In this document: in pieces, positions 1 to 9,277 of the stretch
How the letters are laid out: every line of letters starts with the position of its first letter
Numbering within the stretch: the stretch's first letter is position 1
Program-made: the position numbers and the translations under genes
The notes under the pieces: generated by a model
The model's database searches: none
Told to the model about the DNA's origin: nothing
Seen by the model: only the letters and a program-made list of their open reading frames with translations
Source: Hymenobacter montanus
Lineage (GTDB): Bacteria > Bacteroidota > Bacteroidia > Cytophagales > Hymenobacteraceae
Direction of reading: 5' to 3'
NCBI RefSeq assembly: GCF_014699115.1
Contig: NZ_JACXAD010000017.1
Coordinates: forward strand, 62,001 to 126,000
Length of the DNA: 64,000 nt

Positions 1-3000
1 CGGCCATGGTGCCGACAATGCTGCACACGGAGCTGAGCTTATCGGCATAATTGAGCAGGCGCAGGGCCAGCGTGGCCTGAGCGCCGGGGATCACCAGGGA
101 GATGGCGTCCGCGGCCGTTTGAACGGCAGCCTGCGTGGTTCGGGCATCGGCTTTCTTCTCAGCAAAGTAGAGTAGGTAGGCGGGCACATAGGGGGTGCGG
201 TCGCCATCGCCGTACACATCTATCAGGTTGCCTTTGACGTCGAGGATGATCGGCTCGAAGGGATCAAAGACGCGACTGCCGAAGGTCGCTACTGGGATAA
301 AGGCGTTTACTTCCTGGTTGGCATACTTTAGCTTTCCCGTGCTTTCGTTATACTCTACGACGGTTTTTACATTGGTGCCGGTTACGGGCACCGCCGCACT
401 GCCTAATGCAGCATTCGCTAGTGTCTTGAACAGTCGCTTGCCAAAGCTGACGTAGTTATAAGTCACTACCCGGCCAGCCATCACGCTGTAGTAATCGGCA
501 TCAGTGTTCGGCTTTTCGAGAATGTTTTTAAGGTAGGTATTATAAAAAGCCGAGTTCTTATGTGCTATCGCTGTTTTATAGGCTTCCTTAAAATAGTCCA
601 TCACATAGGTATTCAGGTCGGAGCCCATAAACAAGGTACGGTCGTCGATGGCCGAGGCCAGGGTCCCTAGCAGGTGTTTGCCCTTATACGTCAGATCATT
701 AAGCTGCTGCAGAAATTCCTCTGTTTTGGTCTCGGTTTGCGGACAGGTCCACATCAGTTTATAGATGGCGTTTTCGTAAGGCTCGCTAACGATAAACTTA
801 TCCAGCACCACCGCAATCGCCTCCGCCCGCTTGACCGGGCAAATCGTTTTCAATTGCTCTACCGACATCGCTACTACGGCATCCCGTATCGCCTCCGCGG
901 AGGGTGGTGTGCCTGCGCCAAACCAACTATCTTCATTCGAGCTGTTACTGCAAAAAGTTGTATTCGTCAGTAGGGCAATAGTAGCGCGGTTGCTGATCTG
1001 AAAGCTGTTGATAGCTTCTTTAAAGGTGGCCAGGAACTTCGCATAGAGCGTGGGCCGCGAAAGGCGGCCCCACCCATTTTGATAGCATTTATAATCGAAG
1101 TAGCCCGCAGTAATCTGCTCTTTCTCCTTACCCATCAGCATATTAATCTGACCGCTGGCATCAGAAATATTCAGAAAGTCGTTGAAGTTTACTAATAGCC
1201 AGTTGCTTACCGGCCCCCAGTTACCGAATGTGGTGGTCATCCGATCGAAGATGTCCGGATATATCGTCCGGTACTCCATGATCTTGGTCAGCGTCAGGTA
1301 CTCTTCGTTCTTATTGGAGAGGTCCGTCAAAATGTCGGTAAAAGCCGGATTGATCAATGTAGAGGAAATGCCGGTCCTTACCTGTTCTCTATCAAAGGAG
1401 AAATCCGTTAATTCTTCCCATGCTTGAGCCGGCAGCTTGGCCGAAGTCGCATCCAGCACGTTTATGACTGGCGCCGTCGGGTTGCTGGTCATATAGCTTA
1501 GCGCGGTAAGTCCTTTAAGACGGTATGCCTTAAAGCCATTAGCGTATGGCAGTAGCATGACGGCGGTGCCATCTTCTACCGCTGCGTCTTTGGCCAGATA
1601 GCCTGTGTAAGGACTTCCATTCCGATAGTAGCCCGTGAACTGCCCATTGCTGATAACCGCCTCGTAACTGAGCGTGTCTTTACCTTCCGCTACCAGAAAC
1701 GATTTGAGCACCCCGGCCGGCATATCCGGGAAGGAAGGATACTCGCCGGTGCCAAACGTAAAGTAGGCCTGGATGACCTTCTTGGGCAGTCGGACAATCT
1801 GCTTATGTGGCGTCAGGAAGTTAACGGAGGAATCTCTGGTATTACGCCAAGCCAAGGGGATACGACGATCTCTTGTACCATAGGACATTGCATCCTGCTC
1901 GGTTTCCCAGAGGCCGATCACGAGGCCGGGGGCATGGGCGGCATCCCACTGCACCTTGCTCAGGCGATCGCCGCTGCCATAGCTCATCAGGTTCTGGGCC
2001 AGCGCGCCCGGACTAAAGCCATAGGCGTTGTCGAAGGTGTGCAGCAGCTTGAGCACCCCGTGGCCCAGCTCGTGGGCCGCTACCCGGCCGACCGTGCTGT
2101 TGGTCAGGCTGCCGGCAAACAGGTAGCCGAAGCGCTTGCCCCGCGGCATATCGCCGGCCACATCGCCACTGGTAGCGCTGCCACCATTGTCAGCCACGCC
2201 CGGCAGCACGAACAGGTAGGCTGCCCCGCTCACCAAGGGGTGCGCCGCCTGGTAAGCCGCATTGAGCGCCGTCATTTCCGAGGTGTACACACTCCAGCCG
2301 CTGGTGCCAGTGACTTTCAGCTTGCCATCGTGGTTGGCATCCCAGCCGCTGTCGGTCCAGGCTGCGGCCTGCTGCACCTCCCAGGTAATGCCGAGAGGCG
2401 TGTACGCCCTGGCCAGGGCGGCCCGCACCGAGTCCGTATTCACGGCCGCCCCGTTCACCGGTACGACCACCACCTTCGCCGTTTTCGGCGCATAGCCCGC
2501 CACTAGCAGCTTGCCCAGCGACAGGTACTGGCCGCGGGGGGCCGCCGTGCCCCCCGGCAAGGCCCGCTTGGGATAGAGCGCGTAGACTTCCTGGGCATCA
2601 TTGGCACTGCTGCCGACCAGCAGCACTTCAAAGCGGTTATTTCCCTGATAGGTGGCCGTATAGCGCAGCCCCTTGCCGCTGATGAACTGGACGCTATCGG
2701 CTTTGAGAAAAGCGTCATTCAGCGTGAGCTGGGCCAGGATCCGGTCCGGCTTGGCGGCCAGCGCGGCCTTGGCCGCCACGCGATAGGTGGGGGCCGTGCC
2801 CAGTGCTTCGTACTTGTTCGACCAGGCCGTCGAGGCCTCGTACTCCGGCAGGTACGCATCAAAGCCGTAGACGGTCTTGTCGCCTTTGCTAAACACGACC
2901 TTGCCCTTGTCCGGACTGAGCGTATTGAGCTGGGCCGGGCTCATGGCCAGCGGCACGGGCGTGGCAGCGTGCACCACAGTCGGGTGCCCGTCCGGCCCCT

Positions 3001-4705
3001 TCTCGACCACATACACGTCGCCCGAGGGATCACTCACGCTCACCGGCAGTGGCCCGGCCGGAATGGTCAGCCCCGAGCCGCCGCCATTGGTGTGGTTGGC
3101 AATCGTGATCACCGGCTGATCGTCGCTGCCACTGAAGCTGAAGTCGCCGACTCCGCCGATCTCGAACGAAGTGTGGTAATCGGTGGCCACGGTGCCGGTC
3201 ACGACGCTGCCCGTGCCGGCGCCGCCGGTAAACACCCCGTCGATATCGGTAATGCCCTTCATGGTCGGGTCCCAGGTGGTTTCCACCACGCCCTGCACCA
3301 GCTTGCGACCACTGTTGATCTTAATGCCGTCCCACTTCACCTTCACTTTCGCGTTGGCCAGGTAGGGCACCGTGATGTAGCCCTTGCCCGAGTACGTGCC
3401 GCCGCTGCCGGTCACCTCCACGGCCGTTACCTCAAAATCGCCGGCGGTAAACTTCTCGGCCGGGCTAAGCGAAGCCAGCGGACTCGTATTGCTGACGTCC
3501 ACCGGGTTGGGCGGCAGTCCGCAGCTCGTGTTCGTCGCGCTATCGGTGGCGCTGCGGGTGCGGGCATAAATGCTGTTGCCGAACACATAGTCCCCGCCGG
3601 GGCAGGGCCGCCCGACGCGCACCTCGTACTCGGTGGCCGGGTCCAGGTCAAAAATCTGCAGGTTGTTGGTGGCGGCCGGCCGGTCGTACCAGGTCCCGCC
3701 ATTGACGCTGCTGCTTTCGTGCACGCGGTAGCTCAGGCGGTAGGCCGGCACCGGGTCGGGGACCGCCGTCCAGCCCAGCTTGAGGCTGCGCTTGGCCTGC
3801 TCGGTGGCAATGAGGCCGGTGGGGGCGGTGCAGGTGGCATCCGTCACCCGGAAAGACCAGACCTCGCTGTAGCCGTTATTCTTGAACGTGCCGACGGTCT
3901 CCGTGCCAGCCCGCGCTTGGGCCTGCACCCGCCAGCAGTAGCGGTGGCCGGGCTGCAGGGGCGCCTCGAGCGGGCCGAGGTAGAGGGAAGTGGCCGCGGT
4001 GGTGGTCTGGTAGAGCGGGGGGGAGAGCACGGCGACCTGGGGCGGCAGCTGGGCATCGGCCTGCTCGACCAGGGTAAATTCATACTCGACGGCCGAGGCG
4101 CCGATGGCCCGCGGGGTCCACTGGAAGAGCAGGCTTTGTGGGTTGGCCAGGGCGACGGCTTCGCGATCGCGGGGCTGGGCGAGCTGGGGCGGATCGTTCT
4201 GGATGATGCTCAGGGTGAAGCAGCTGGGGCCGGAGAGGCGTTCGCCACTGAGGTAGTCAAAGACCTCGAAGCAGAGCTGGTAGACGCCTTCGGGCAGGGG
4301 CTGGGTGTAGGCGGTGGGGGAGAGCCCGGGCAGGTTCTCGGGGGCGAAGTAGGGGTCCAGGTCGGCGCTGCCCAAGTAGAGGGGCAGGCCGCCGGAAAGC
4401 TGCAGGGGCAAGGCGCGGGCGACCACGTCGCCGTTTTGAATAACCGTGCTGCCGTTGGTGTTGCTGAGCTTCATCTTCAGGCGCACCTGGCGGGTGGGCA
4501 CGGTCAGGTCCGTGAGCAGGAGCTGCAAGCGCAGGCGGTCGGAGGCGGCGGTGGGGGCGGCAAACTCGCGCAGGTAGATGGGGTAGGGGGGCAGGGCCTG
4601 GACCGTGACCTGCACCGGGTAGACCTGGGCGACGGCCGGCCGGGCTGCCAGAAAGCCCAACACGCTGAGCGCGATGAATAGAAACCAGTGCAAGGGGCGG
4701 GGCAT
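1..4705 (-). CDS. TANFOR/FN3 surface protein with HELGH zinc-protease motif (partial)
   Basis: Open reading frame of at least 1568 codons, starting at the ATG at 4705 and still open at the left edge, so the C-terminus is missing. I read the frame through without finding a stop. Residues 1-24 are a signal peptide ending in VAQ. Residues about 25-150 resemble the TANFOR domain of Bacteroidetes surface proteins. Two FN3-like modules follow (about 165-288 and 289-388), then a beta-rich region. HELGH at residues 878-882 (H878, E879, H882) matches the HExxH zinc-protease signature, and the preceding text reads like a metzincin-type propeptide and catalytic core. It is the last visible gene of the seven-gene minus-strand operon, 76 bp after the putative beta-barrel gene. 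Likely exported; a T9SS tail may lie outside the window. The TANFOR call is from family memory; the protease activity is inferred. Confidence 0.85.
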   Translation of the reverse strand, partial: MPRPLHWFLFIALSVLGFLAARPAVAQVYPVQVTVQALPPYPIYLREFAAPTAASDRLRLQLLLTDLTVPTRQVRLKMKLSNTNGSTVIQNGDVVARALPLQLSGGLPLYLGSADLDPYFAPENLPGLSPTAYTQPLPEGVYQLCFEVFDYLSGERLSGPSCFTLSIIQNDPPQLAQPRDREAVALANPQSLLFQWTPRAIGASAVEYEFTLVEQADAQLPPQVAVLSPPLYQTTTAATSLYLGPLEAPLQPGHRYCWRVQAQARAGTETVGTFKNNGYSEVWSFRVTDATCTAPTGLIATEQAKRSLKLGWTAVPDPVPAYRLSYRVHESSSVNGGTWYDRPAATNNLQIFDLDPATEYEVRVGRPCPGGDYVFGNSIYARTRSATDSATNTSCGLPPNPVDVSNTSPLASLSPAEKFTAGDFEVTAVEVTGSGGTYSGKGYITVPYLANAKVKVKWDGIKINSGRKLVQGVVETTWDPTMKGITDIDGVFTGGAGTGSVVTGTVATDYHTSFEIGGVGDFSFSGSDDQPVITIANHTNGGGSGLTIPAGPLPVSVSDPSGDVYVVEKGPDGHPTVVHAATPVPLAMSPAQLNTLSPDKGKVVFSKGDKTVYGFDAYLPEYEASTAWSNKYEALGTAPTYRVAAKAALAAKPDRILAQLTLNDAFLKADSVQFISGKGLRYTATYQGNNRFEVLLVGSSANDAQEVYALYPKRALPGGTAAPRGQYLSLGKLLVAGYAPKTAKVVVVPVNGAAVNTDSVRAALARAYTPLGITWEVQQAAAWTDSGWDANHDGKLKVTGTSGWSVYTSEMTALNAAYQAAHPLVSGAAYLFVLPGVADNGGSATSGDVAGDMPRGKRFGYLFAGSLTNSTVGRVAAHELGHGVLKLLHTFDNAYGFSPGALAQNLMSYGSGDRLSKVQWDAAHAPGLVIGLWETEQDAMSYGTRDRRIPLAWRNTRDSSVNFLTPHKQIVRLPKKVIQAYFTFGTGEYPSFPDMPAGVLKSFLVAEGKDTLSYEAVISNGQFTGYYRNGSPYTGYLAKDAAVEDGTAVMLLPYANGFKAYRLKGLTALSYMTSNPTAPVINVLDATSAKLPAQAWEELTDFSFDREQVRTGISSTLINPAFTDILTDLSNKNEEYLTLTKIMEYRTIYPDIFDRMTTTFGNWGPVSNWLLVNFNDFLNISDASGQINMLMGKEKEQITAGYFDYKCYQNGWGRLSRPTLYAKFLATFKEAINSFQISNRATIALLTNTTFCSNSSNEDSWFGAGTPPSAEAIRDAVVAMSVEQLKTICPVKRAEAIAVVLDKFIVSEPYENAIYKLMWTCPQTETKTEEFLQQLNDLTYKGKHLLGTLASAIDDRTLFMGSDLNTYVMDYFKEAYKTAIAHKNSAFYNTYLKNILEKPNTDADYYSVMAGRVVTYNYVSFGKRLFKTLANAALGSAAVPVTGTNVKTVVEYNESTGKLKYANQEVNAFIPVATFGSRVFDPFEPIILDVKGNLIDVYGDGDRTPYVPAYLLYFAEKKADARTTQAAVQTAADAISLVIPGAQATLALRLLNYADKLSSVCSIVGTMA

Positions 4706-4781
4706 GGGTAAGGGTGTTGAAGCGTTAATCGCGGAGGGTAGTTGGCCCTGGCTCGTTTATTTAGTGACTATCGTCTGCGCC

Positions 4782-6524
4782 TCACAGCGCCGCGGCGTAG
4801 TTGAAAGAGGCAATCATTAATTGTGAGCGCTTGCCGGGGGCAACGCCACTTCTGGTCTTGCGCAGCTGATCAGTGATGCTAAGCGAGAACTGATGCTTTT
4901 TATGGAGCGTGTAAGTCGCATTACCCCGCAGGTTCCAGACGTCGCCGGTAGAGGCGCCATCGGCAAAGGCATTGTTGTAGGCAATCGAAAGGCCGGTTTT
5001 TATACCCGACTTCGCGAAGGCCTGGCTAATGCCCGCCGCCGGGCCGAAGAGATACATATTCGCCAGGCCGACCGTATTGTAGGTGCCGTTTACCGCGGCG
5101 GTAAGGCCCAGGCCCTTCTTGGGGTATTGAATAGTGTAGGTCAGCGCCGAGTTCATGAGCGTCGAGCCCCCGCCGGCCCGCACCCGACCTCCTTCCTTGT
5201 CGGCCGCATCCTGCCAGCCTACGTTGGCGTTGAAGAGGTGCAGCGCCGTCTCGCTCTTCTTCACCGTCCAGGCCACATTGCCCGATGCATTGCGCGATAT
5301 TTGCGCGAAATTCAGGGTATCGGCCGGGTTAAGCGGGCTGGCGCTGTTGATGTAATCGAACTGCGAGCGCATATTGCTGTAACTCTGGAAGGTGCTGTAC
5401 TGGGCGCTCAGGTTCAGCTTTTCACTGGCCTGGTAGGTGGTGGAAGCCGAGCCGACAAACCGCTTCGAAGTCCGCACTTTGGTGTTGTTTAGGTTATCGT
5501 GCTGGGCGCCCCCGGTGAGGGCAATGTTCAGCTTGTTTTTTAGAAAGGCGCGGCTGAGCGCCAGCGTGGTATTCTCCAGGTCGTTGGTGAAATAGTAGGC
5601 GCCGAGGCTGGTATAATCCGGATCTACCCGCTCATATCCCAGCCGCAGCTGTGCCTTGGTAACAATAGCGGTGATGCCACCTTTATAGGCATGATAGCTG
5701 GTGGTAGAGGAGTTGCCGCTAACCAGCGGCGCGAGGAAGCCGGCCCGTGATGATGGCCGGTCGGTATAGCGCAGATCCCGCGTGAGAGTGCTCACCGCGT
5801 ACTCGCCATCGATCACCAGCCATTTAGTGAGGGTCGTATTCAGCGTAGCATCTACTACCATATTTTCCTGCGGATAAACGGACCGGAAGTCGGATGGGGT
5901 GCTGATGGACGACCGGCGGTCCTTCGCATGAAACACCGATAGCCCGACCTTGTACTTCTCCTTTTCATAGTCGGCCTTCACGCCCCAGCCCCAGCGCGCG
6001 TAAGCCGGGATGTTGAAGCTGTCGGGCTCAGTAGCTTTGAGGAAGCGGCCATAGAGTGCCGTGAGCCGCAGGCCCGAGCCGGGCGGCGCCAACTCAACCC
6101 CGCCCCCGGTAAACATGACGCCGTTGAGCGAGTAAGGCGAAAAGCTCAGCGCACAGTCGCCGATGTGCGCCGTCACCCATTTATACTTGGGGTGAATACT
6201 CAGCCGGTTGAACTTGAAAGGATGCGTGTAGGTATACTGCCGGTTGGTGTAAGAAAAGGTAAACGGCAGCGAAAAAGTGGCGATCTGCAAGTTTACATTG
6301 CCGCCCACCGTGTAGGTAAAGGGCTGCTGCCGGACGCGGGAGTCGTCGCTGTAGGTGTAAACATTGTTGAAGAAGACCCCGCCGCCCAACCGAATATACT
6401 TGTCTTTATAATGGAGCAAGTGATCGAGGTCGAGGCTTTGGGCCGCCGCCGATAGATTGCCGCAACCGACGGCAAGGCACAAGAAAAGTACACGCTTTCG
6501 CATTAGAACAGGGTTTTCAAGCAT
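4782..6524 (-). CDS. Putative outer-membrane beta-barrel protein (580 aa)
   Basis: A signal peptide is visible from the second methionine (position 6503, MRKRVLFLCLAVGCG, ending in AAAQ). The remainder is dense in alternating hydrophobic and aromatic strands with tyrosine-rich hairpins, as in outer-membrane barrels such as Bacteroidetes porin-like or TonB-independent barrels. I do not recognise the family. The first ATG overlaps the upstream stop codon (TAATG), implying translational coupling. The internal ATG at 6503 gives the cleaner signal peptide and is an equally good start. Its place between a secreted 449-aa protein and the TANFOR protease suggests a membrane anchor or pore for the same surface complex; that role is inference. 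Confidence 0.85.
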   Translation of the reverse strand: MLENPVLMRKRVLFLCLAVGCGNLSAAAQSLDLDHLLHYKDKYIRLGGGVFFNNVYTYSDDSRVRQQPFTYTVGGNVNLQIATFSLPFTFSYTNRQYTYTHPFKFNRLSIHPKYKWVTAHIGDCALSFSPYSLNGVMFTGGGVELAPPGSGLRLTALYGRFLKATEPDSFNIPAYARWGWGVKADYEKEKYKVGLSVFHAKDRRSSISTPSDFRSVYPQENMVVDATLNTTLTKWLVIDGEYAVSTLTRDLRYTDRPSSRAGFLAPLVSGNSSTTSYHAYKGGITAIVTKAQLRLGYERVDPDYTSLGAYYFTNDLENTTLALSRAFLKNKLNIALTGGAQHDNLNNTKVRTSKRFVGSASTTYQASEKLNLSAQYSTFQSYSNMRSQFDYINSASPLNPADTLNFAQISRNASGNVAWTVKKSETALHLFNANVGWQDAADKEGGRVRAGGGSTLMNSALTYTIQYPKKGLGLTAAVNGTYNTVGLANMYLFGPAAGISQAFAKSGIKTGLSIAYNNAFADGASTGDVWNLRGNATYTLHKKHQFSLSITDQLRKTRSGVAPGKRSQLMIASFNYAAAL

Positions 6525-7873
6525 TACCGACAGTAGGCGTCCACGACTTCTTTACCGCCTGCTTCGTCCGCGGCGGGCTGGTGGGTAGCTATCCATTTTT
6601 CCAGCGCGGGGCATTTTTCATACACCCCTTTAGCGCCCTTCCTGCCTTTTGTCAGGGCGCCCAGCGGTACGGTCAGGCCCAGATCATCGGCTTTGAAGAC
6701 GAGGGAGCTCATTCCATTGTCCGCGTACCATTTGAAGAGGCCGGCCTTGCCGGCCCGGTATACTACTTCGAGAAAATGGTTCTCCTTCATGAGCGGCTGC
6801 TGCACCTGCCCGCTTTCAAATGTGCGGCCGCCCGCCTCGAAGGATTTCAGCTCCTGCGGCTTATAGGTTGCGTTCTTCCCCTTGCCGGACTCATTCTTAT
6901 AGTTGAAGGATAGCCGCTCGCCAAAGTCCAGGTCGGTAATGCCTTTCTCCGGATGCTTGATGAAAGCGAGGTTGATCGTGCCTTCCTTCACCGTACCATC
7001 GGCCAACACTACTTTACCCGGCTGGTTCACCACGTTTACGCCTGCCTCCAATGCTGCCTGCTGCCGTACGGCTACGGGGATGCGGGAAGAATCTGCTGCC
7101 GACCAGTATCCTTTGGCGAGCTGCGCCATCAGGCCTTGCCGAGCCATCGCCAGAAAATACTGCGGTTGTTCGGTAATGCCAGGGGAGAACTCGCCATCAA
7201 CTTCAATCAGCGTATTGTCCCGGCGCATGTTATAGGCATACCTCCGGGAACTCCCGTAAACCGGCGCCCCCGCGGCCACCAGCTCGTTAGCGGCATTATA
7301 GAACTGTATTCGGCGCTCCGCCTCATTCTGAACCACATAGCGGCCGAACGGCTTGCCGCCGTACGCCGTGATACGGCCGTTAGGCAATACTTTCAGATCC
7401 ATGTTTTTGGCTGCCTCCGCCGCCCTGGACAACGCGTCCCGCTCGCTTTTGGCCAGGTCGCTCATCGCCTGATCGTGCGTGTCGATATAGTGGCGAATAG
7501 CCGCCATATCCCAGCTCTTATTCGCGAGCAGGCCATTATTTTTGATAAGCTGGTTGGCAATAATCTTGGCCGGGTTTAGGCCTATACCAGTGGGTACGAA
7601 CTGGAGGTCGGCTTTGCGCTCGTAGCCCGGAAGGGCGAGGGTTAGGTAATACTGGGTACCAAGGGTATGCCACTCCGCTGTAAAGAGCTCGTGGCCGGCG
7701 GTGTCGGAAAAATGGTATCGGTATACATCTGCCGGCAGCTTTTCCTCAGCAACCGGGCCTACTTCTACGCCGTCTACCGTGAGCATCTGGTGCTTCACTT
7801 GCACCGACTGCGCGGTAGCCGTGCCCGCGGTAAGAGTCAGGACGAGGAATGGGGTAATGGATGATGGTTGCAT
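6524..7873 (-). CDS. Secreted protein of unknown function (449 aa)
   Basis: It begins with a typical signal peptide (residues 1-21, ending TATAQ). Residues about 125-165 are helical and charged (KSERDALSRAAEAAKN), which may form a short coiled coil. The rest is mixed alpha/beta with no catalytic motif I can name. The stop overlaps the next gene's ATG by one base, and the gene starts 39 bp after the PKD lipoprotein, so it is part of the operon. No transmembrane helix is visible beyond the signal peptide, so a periplasmic or surface-associated location is likely. Function unknown. Confidence 0.85.
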   Translation of the reverse strand: MQPSSITPFLVLTLTAGTATAQSVQVKHQMLTVDGVEVGPVAEEKLPADVYRYHFSDTAGHELFTAEWHTLGTQYYLTLALPGYERKADLQFVPTGIGLNPAKIIANQLIKNNGLLANKSWDMAAIRHYIDTHDQAMSDLAKSERDALSRAAEAAKNMDLKVLPNGRITAYGGKPFGRYVVQNEAERRIQFYNAANELVAAGAPVYGSSRRYAYNMRRDNTLIEVDGEFSPGITEQPQYFLAMARQGLMAQLAKGYWSAADSSRIPVAVRQQAALEAGVNVVNQPGKVVLADGTVKEGTINLAFIKHPEKGITDLDFGERLSFNYKNESGKGKNATYKPQELKSFEAGGRTFESGQVQQPLMKENHFLEVVYRAGKAGLFKWYADNGMSSLVFKADDLGLTVPLGALTKGRKGAKGVYEKCPALEKWIATHQPAADEAGGKEVVDAYCR

Positions 7874-7912
7874 GAGACTGGGCCCGTATTATTCTTGAAA
7901 TGGCAGAAGTAT

Positions 7913-9277
7913 TCACGGTTGCTTTTGATACTTCAGATCAGCCACGATATAGGACTGCTGCCCATTGCTCACGTAGCGCTTTATCTTGATCGCGCCCTTG
8001 ATGCCTGCCGCAGTTTTAAAGAGTATAATGCGCGGAACAGTCGTACTAGTAAAGGGCTGAAGCCCGGCCGGACTTTCACTAAAATTCGTGGCCTGCAGCC
8101 GGGCATCCGTCGTCATTGCATCAAAGTCAGCCGGAGTGAAAGAGACCCCGCAGTTGCAGCTTTCCAGCGAGTTGATGTACTGCGTGTGCAGCCCGCCCGG
8201 CACCGGCTCCAGGCCAACTGTCAGGCTCATATCGGGGGCTACAAATCGGTTGTAGGTAAAGGCTGCGTTAAGCCCATAGAACACGACATCAATAGCGTTA
8301 CCGAGGGCTACTACCGAGTCTTTCGGGTATACTTTCCGCTTGGCCGTCGAGAAGTAGCAGCCGGTGGTGTTCTGCGCCGTGTTGATGCCAAACGACACAT
8401 CGTTCAGCACCCGCAGGTTGGTATTGGGCAGCACCACGATGGTCTGCTGGGTCTGCTGCGTCTCTTTACCATTCGTTGCGACGAGCGTGATGGTGTAGGT
8501 GCCGGGATCACGGTAAATAAAGGATGGAGCCCGTTGCGTGGATGAAGTAACCGTAGCGCCCGGTGCCGACCAGTTGTACTGCGTAGCGCTGATGCTGCGG
8601 TTGGCGATATAGACTTTTACCGGCGCTTCCCAGTCTCTATCGTCAAAGTCGGGTATAACACTAAACGCGGCGGCCAGGTGGGGCGCGACGTGTAGTACGG
8701 TATCTTTCGTCTGGGTCTTGCGGCCATTCGAAACCGTGAGCGAGATGAGGTGATCGCCCGGATCGGCAAATACGATATTACCCGGGCGCGGCCCGCTGAA
8801 TGCTGCCGGCTGGCCACCCGCGAAGGTCCACTGGTACGTCTCCGGCCCCTGTGAGGTATTGGTGATACGCACCGTAGCCGCCGGGAAAGAATCGGTTACA
8901 AATCGCGCGATGTAATGAATGTTGAAGGCGCTGTCAATCTTGATCACTACCTTCTTTACATCGCTTTCGCCATCGTTATTGGATGCCGTGAGCTGCACCT
9001 GGTAAATGCCGGGCCTGTTGTACACGATCGTGCCGGGGTCTTCCGTGTCCAGCCTGCCCGGCTCACCGCCCTCAAACGTCCACTTAAAACGCTCGCCACC
9101 GGTGCTCTTGTTGGTAAAGGTGATGCGCACCGGCACGGAATAGTTACTGTCTTTGACGACGTAGCTGAAGTCCGCCTTTGCCGGCAGCGGATTCTCTTTC
9201 GTGCATCCACACAGTAGCAGCATCATTATTAAAGCCTCGCCCAGTAAGGCTGTCAGCCAGTTACTTTCCTTTCTCAT
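7913..9277 (-). CDS. PKD-domain surface lipoprotein (454 aa)
   Basis: The N-terminus has a hydrophobic stretch followed by LLLCGC, a lipobox with the modified cysteine near residue 25, so this is probably an outer-membrane lipoprotein. Three tandem PKD domains follow (about 35-115, 120-200 and 205-290), each with the YxW(T/S) strand and a PGxYxxxLxxxN-type closing strand (GIYQVQLTASNNDGES, GDHLISLTVSNG, GTYTITLVATNG). Residues about 290-454 are a unique C-terminal domain with an isolated CNC motif. Its ATG overlaps the adhesin's TGA (ATGA), showing coupled translation. PKD modules mediate protein or carbohydrate contacts on cell surfaces; a scaffold or ligand-binding role for the adhesin encoded just upstream is inferred. 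Confidence 0.88.
   Translation of the reverse strand: MRKESNWLTALLGEALIMMLLLCGCTKENPLPAKADFSYVVKDSNYSVPVRITFTNKSTGGERFKWTFEGGEPGRLDTEDPGTIVYNRPGIYQVQLTASNNDGESDVKKVVIKIDSAFNIHYIARFVTDSFPAATVRITNTSQGPETYQWTFAGGQPAAFSGPRPGNIVFADPGDHLISLTVSNGRKTQTKDTVLHVAPHLAAAFSVIPDFDDRDWEAPVKVYIANRSISATQYNWSAPGATVTSSTQRAPSFIYRDPGTYTITLVATNGKETQQTQQTIVVLPNTNLRVLNDVSFGINTAQNTTGCYFSTAKRKVYPKDSVVALGNAIDVVFYGLNAAFTYNRFVAPDMSLTVGLEPVPGGLHTQYINSLESCNCGVSFTPADFDAMTTDARLQATNFSESPAGLQPFTSTTVPRIILFKTAAGIKGAIKIKRYVSNGQQSYIVADLKYQKQP

Noticed and set aside
2969..4681. 570-aa open frame on the plus strand
   Set aside because: It is antisense to the TANFOR gene; the translation is low-complexity G/A/V/R/H-rich, typical of a GC-rich shadow frame, with no domain.
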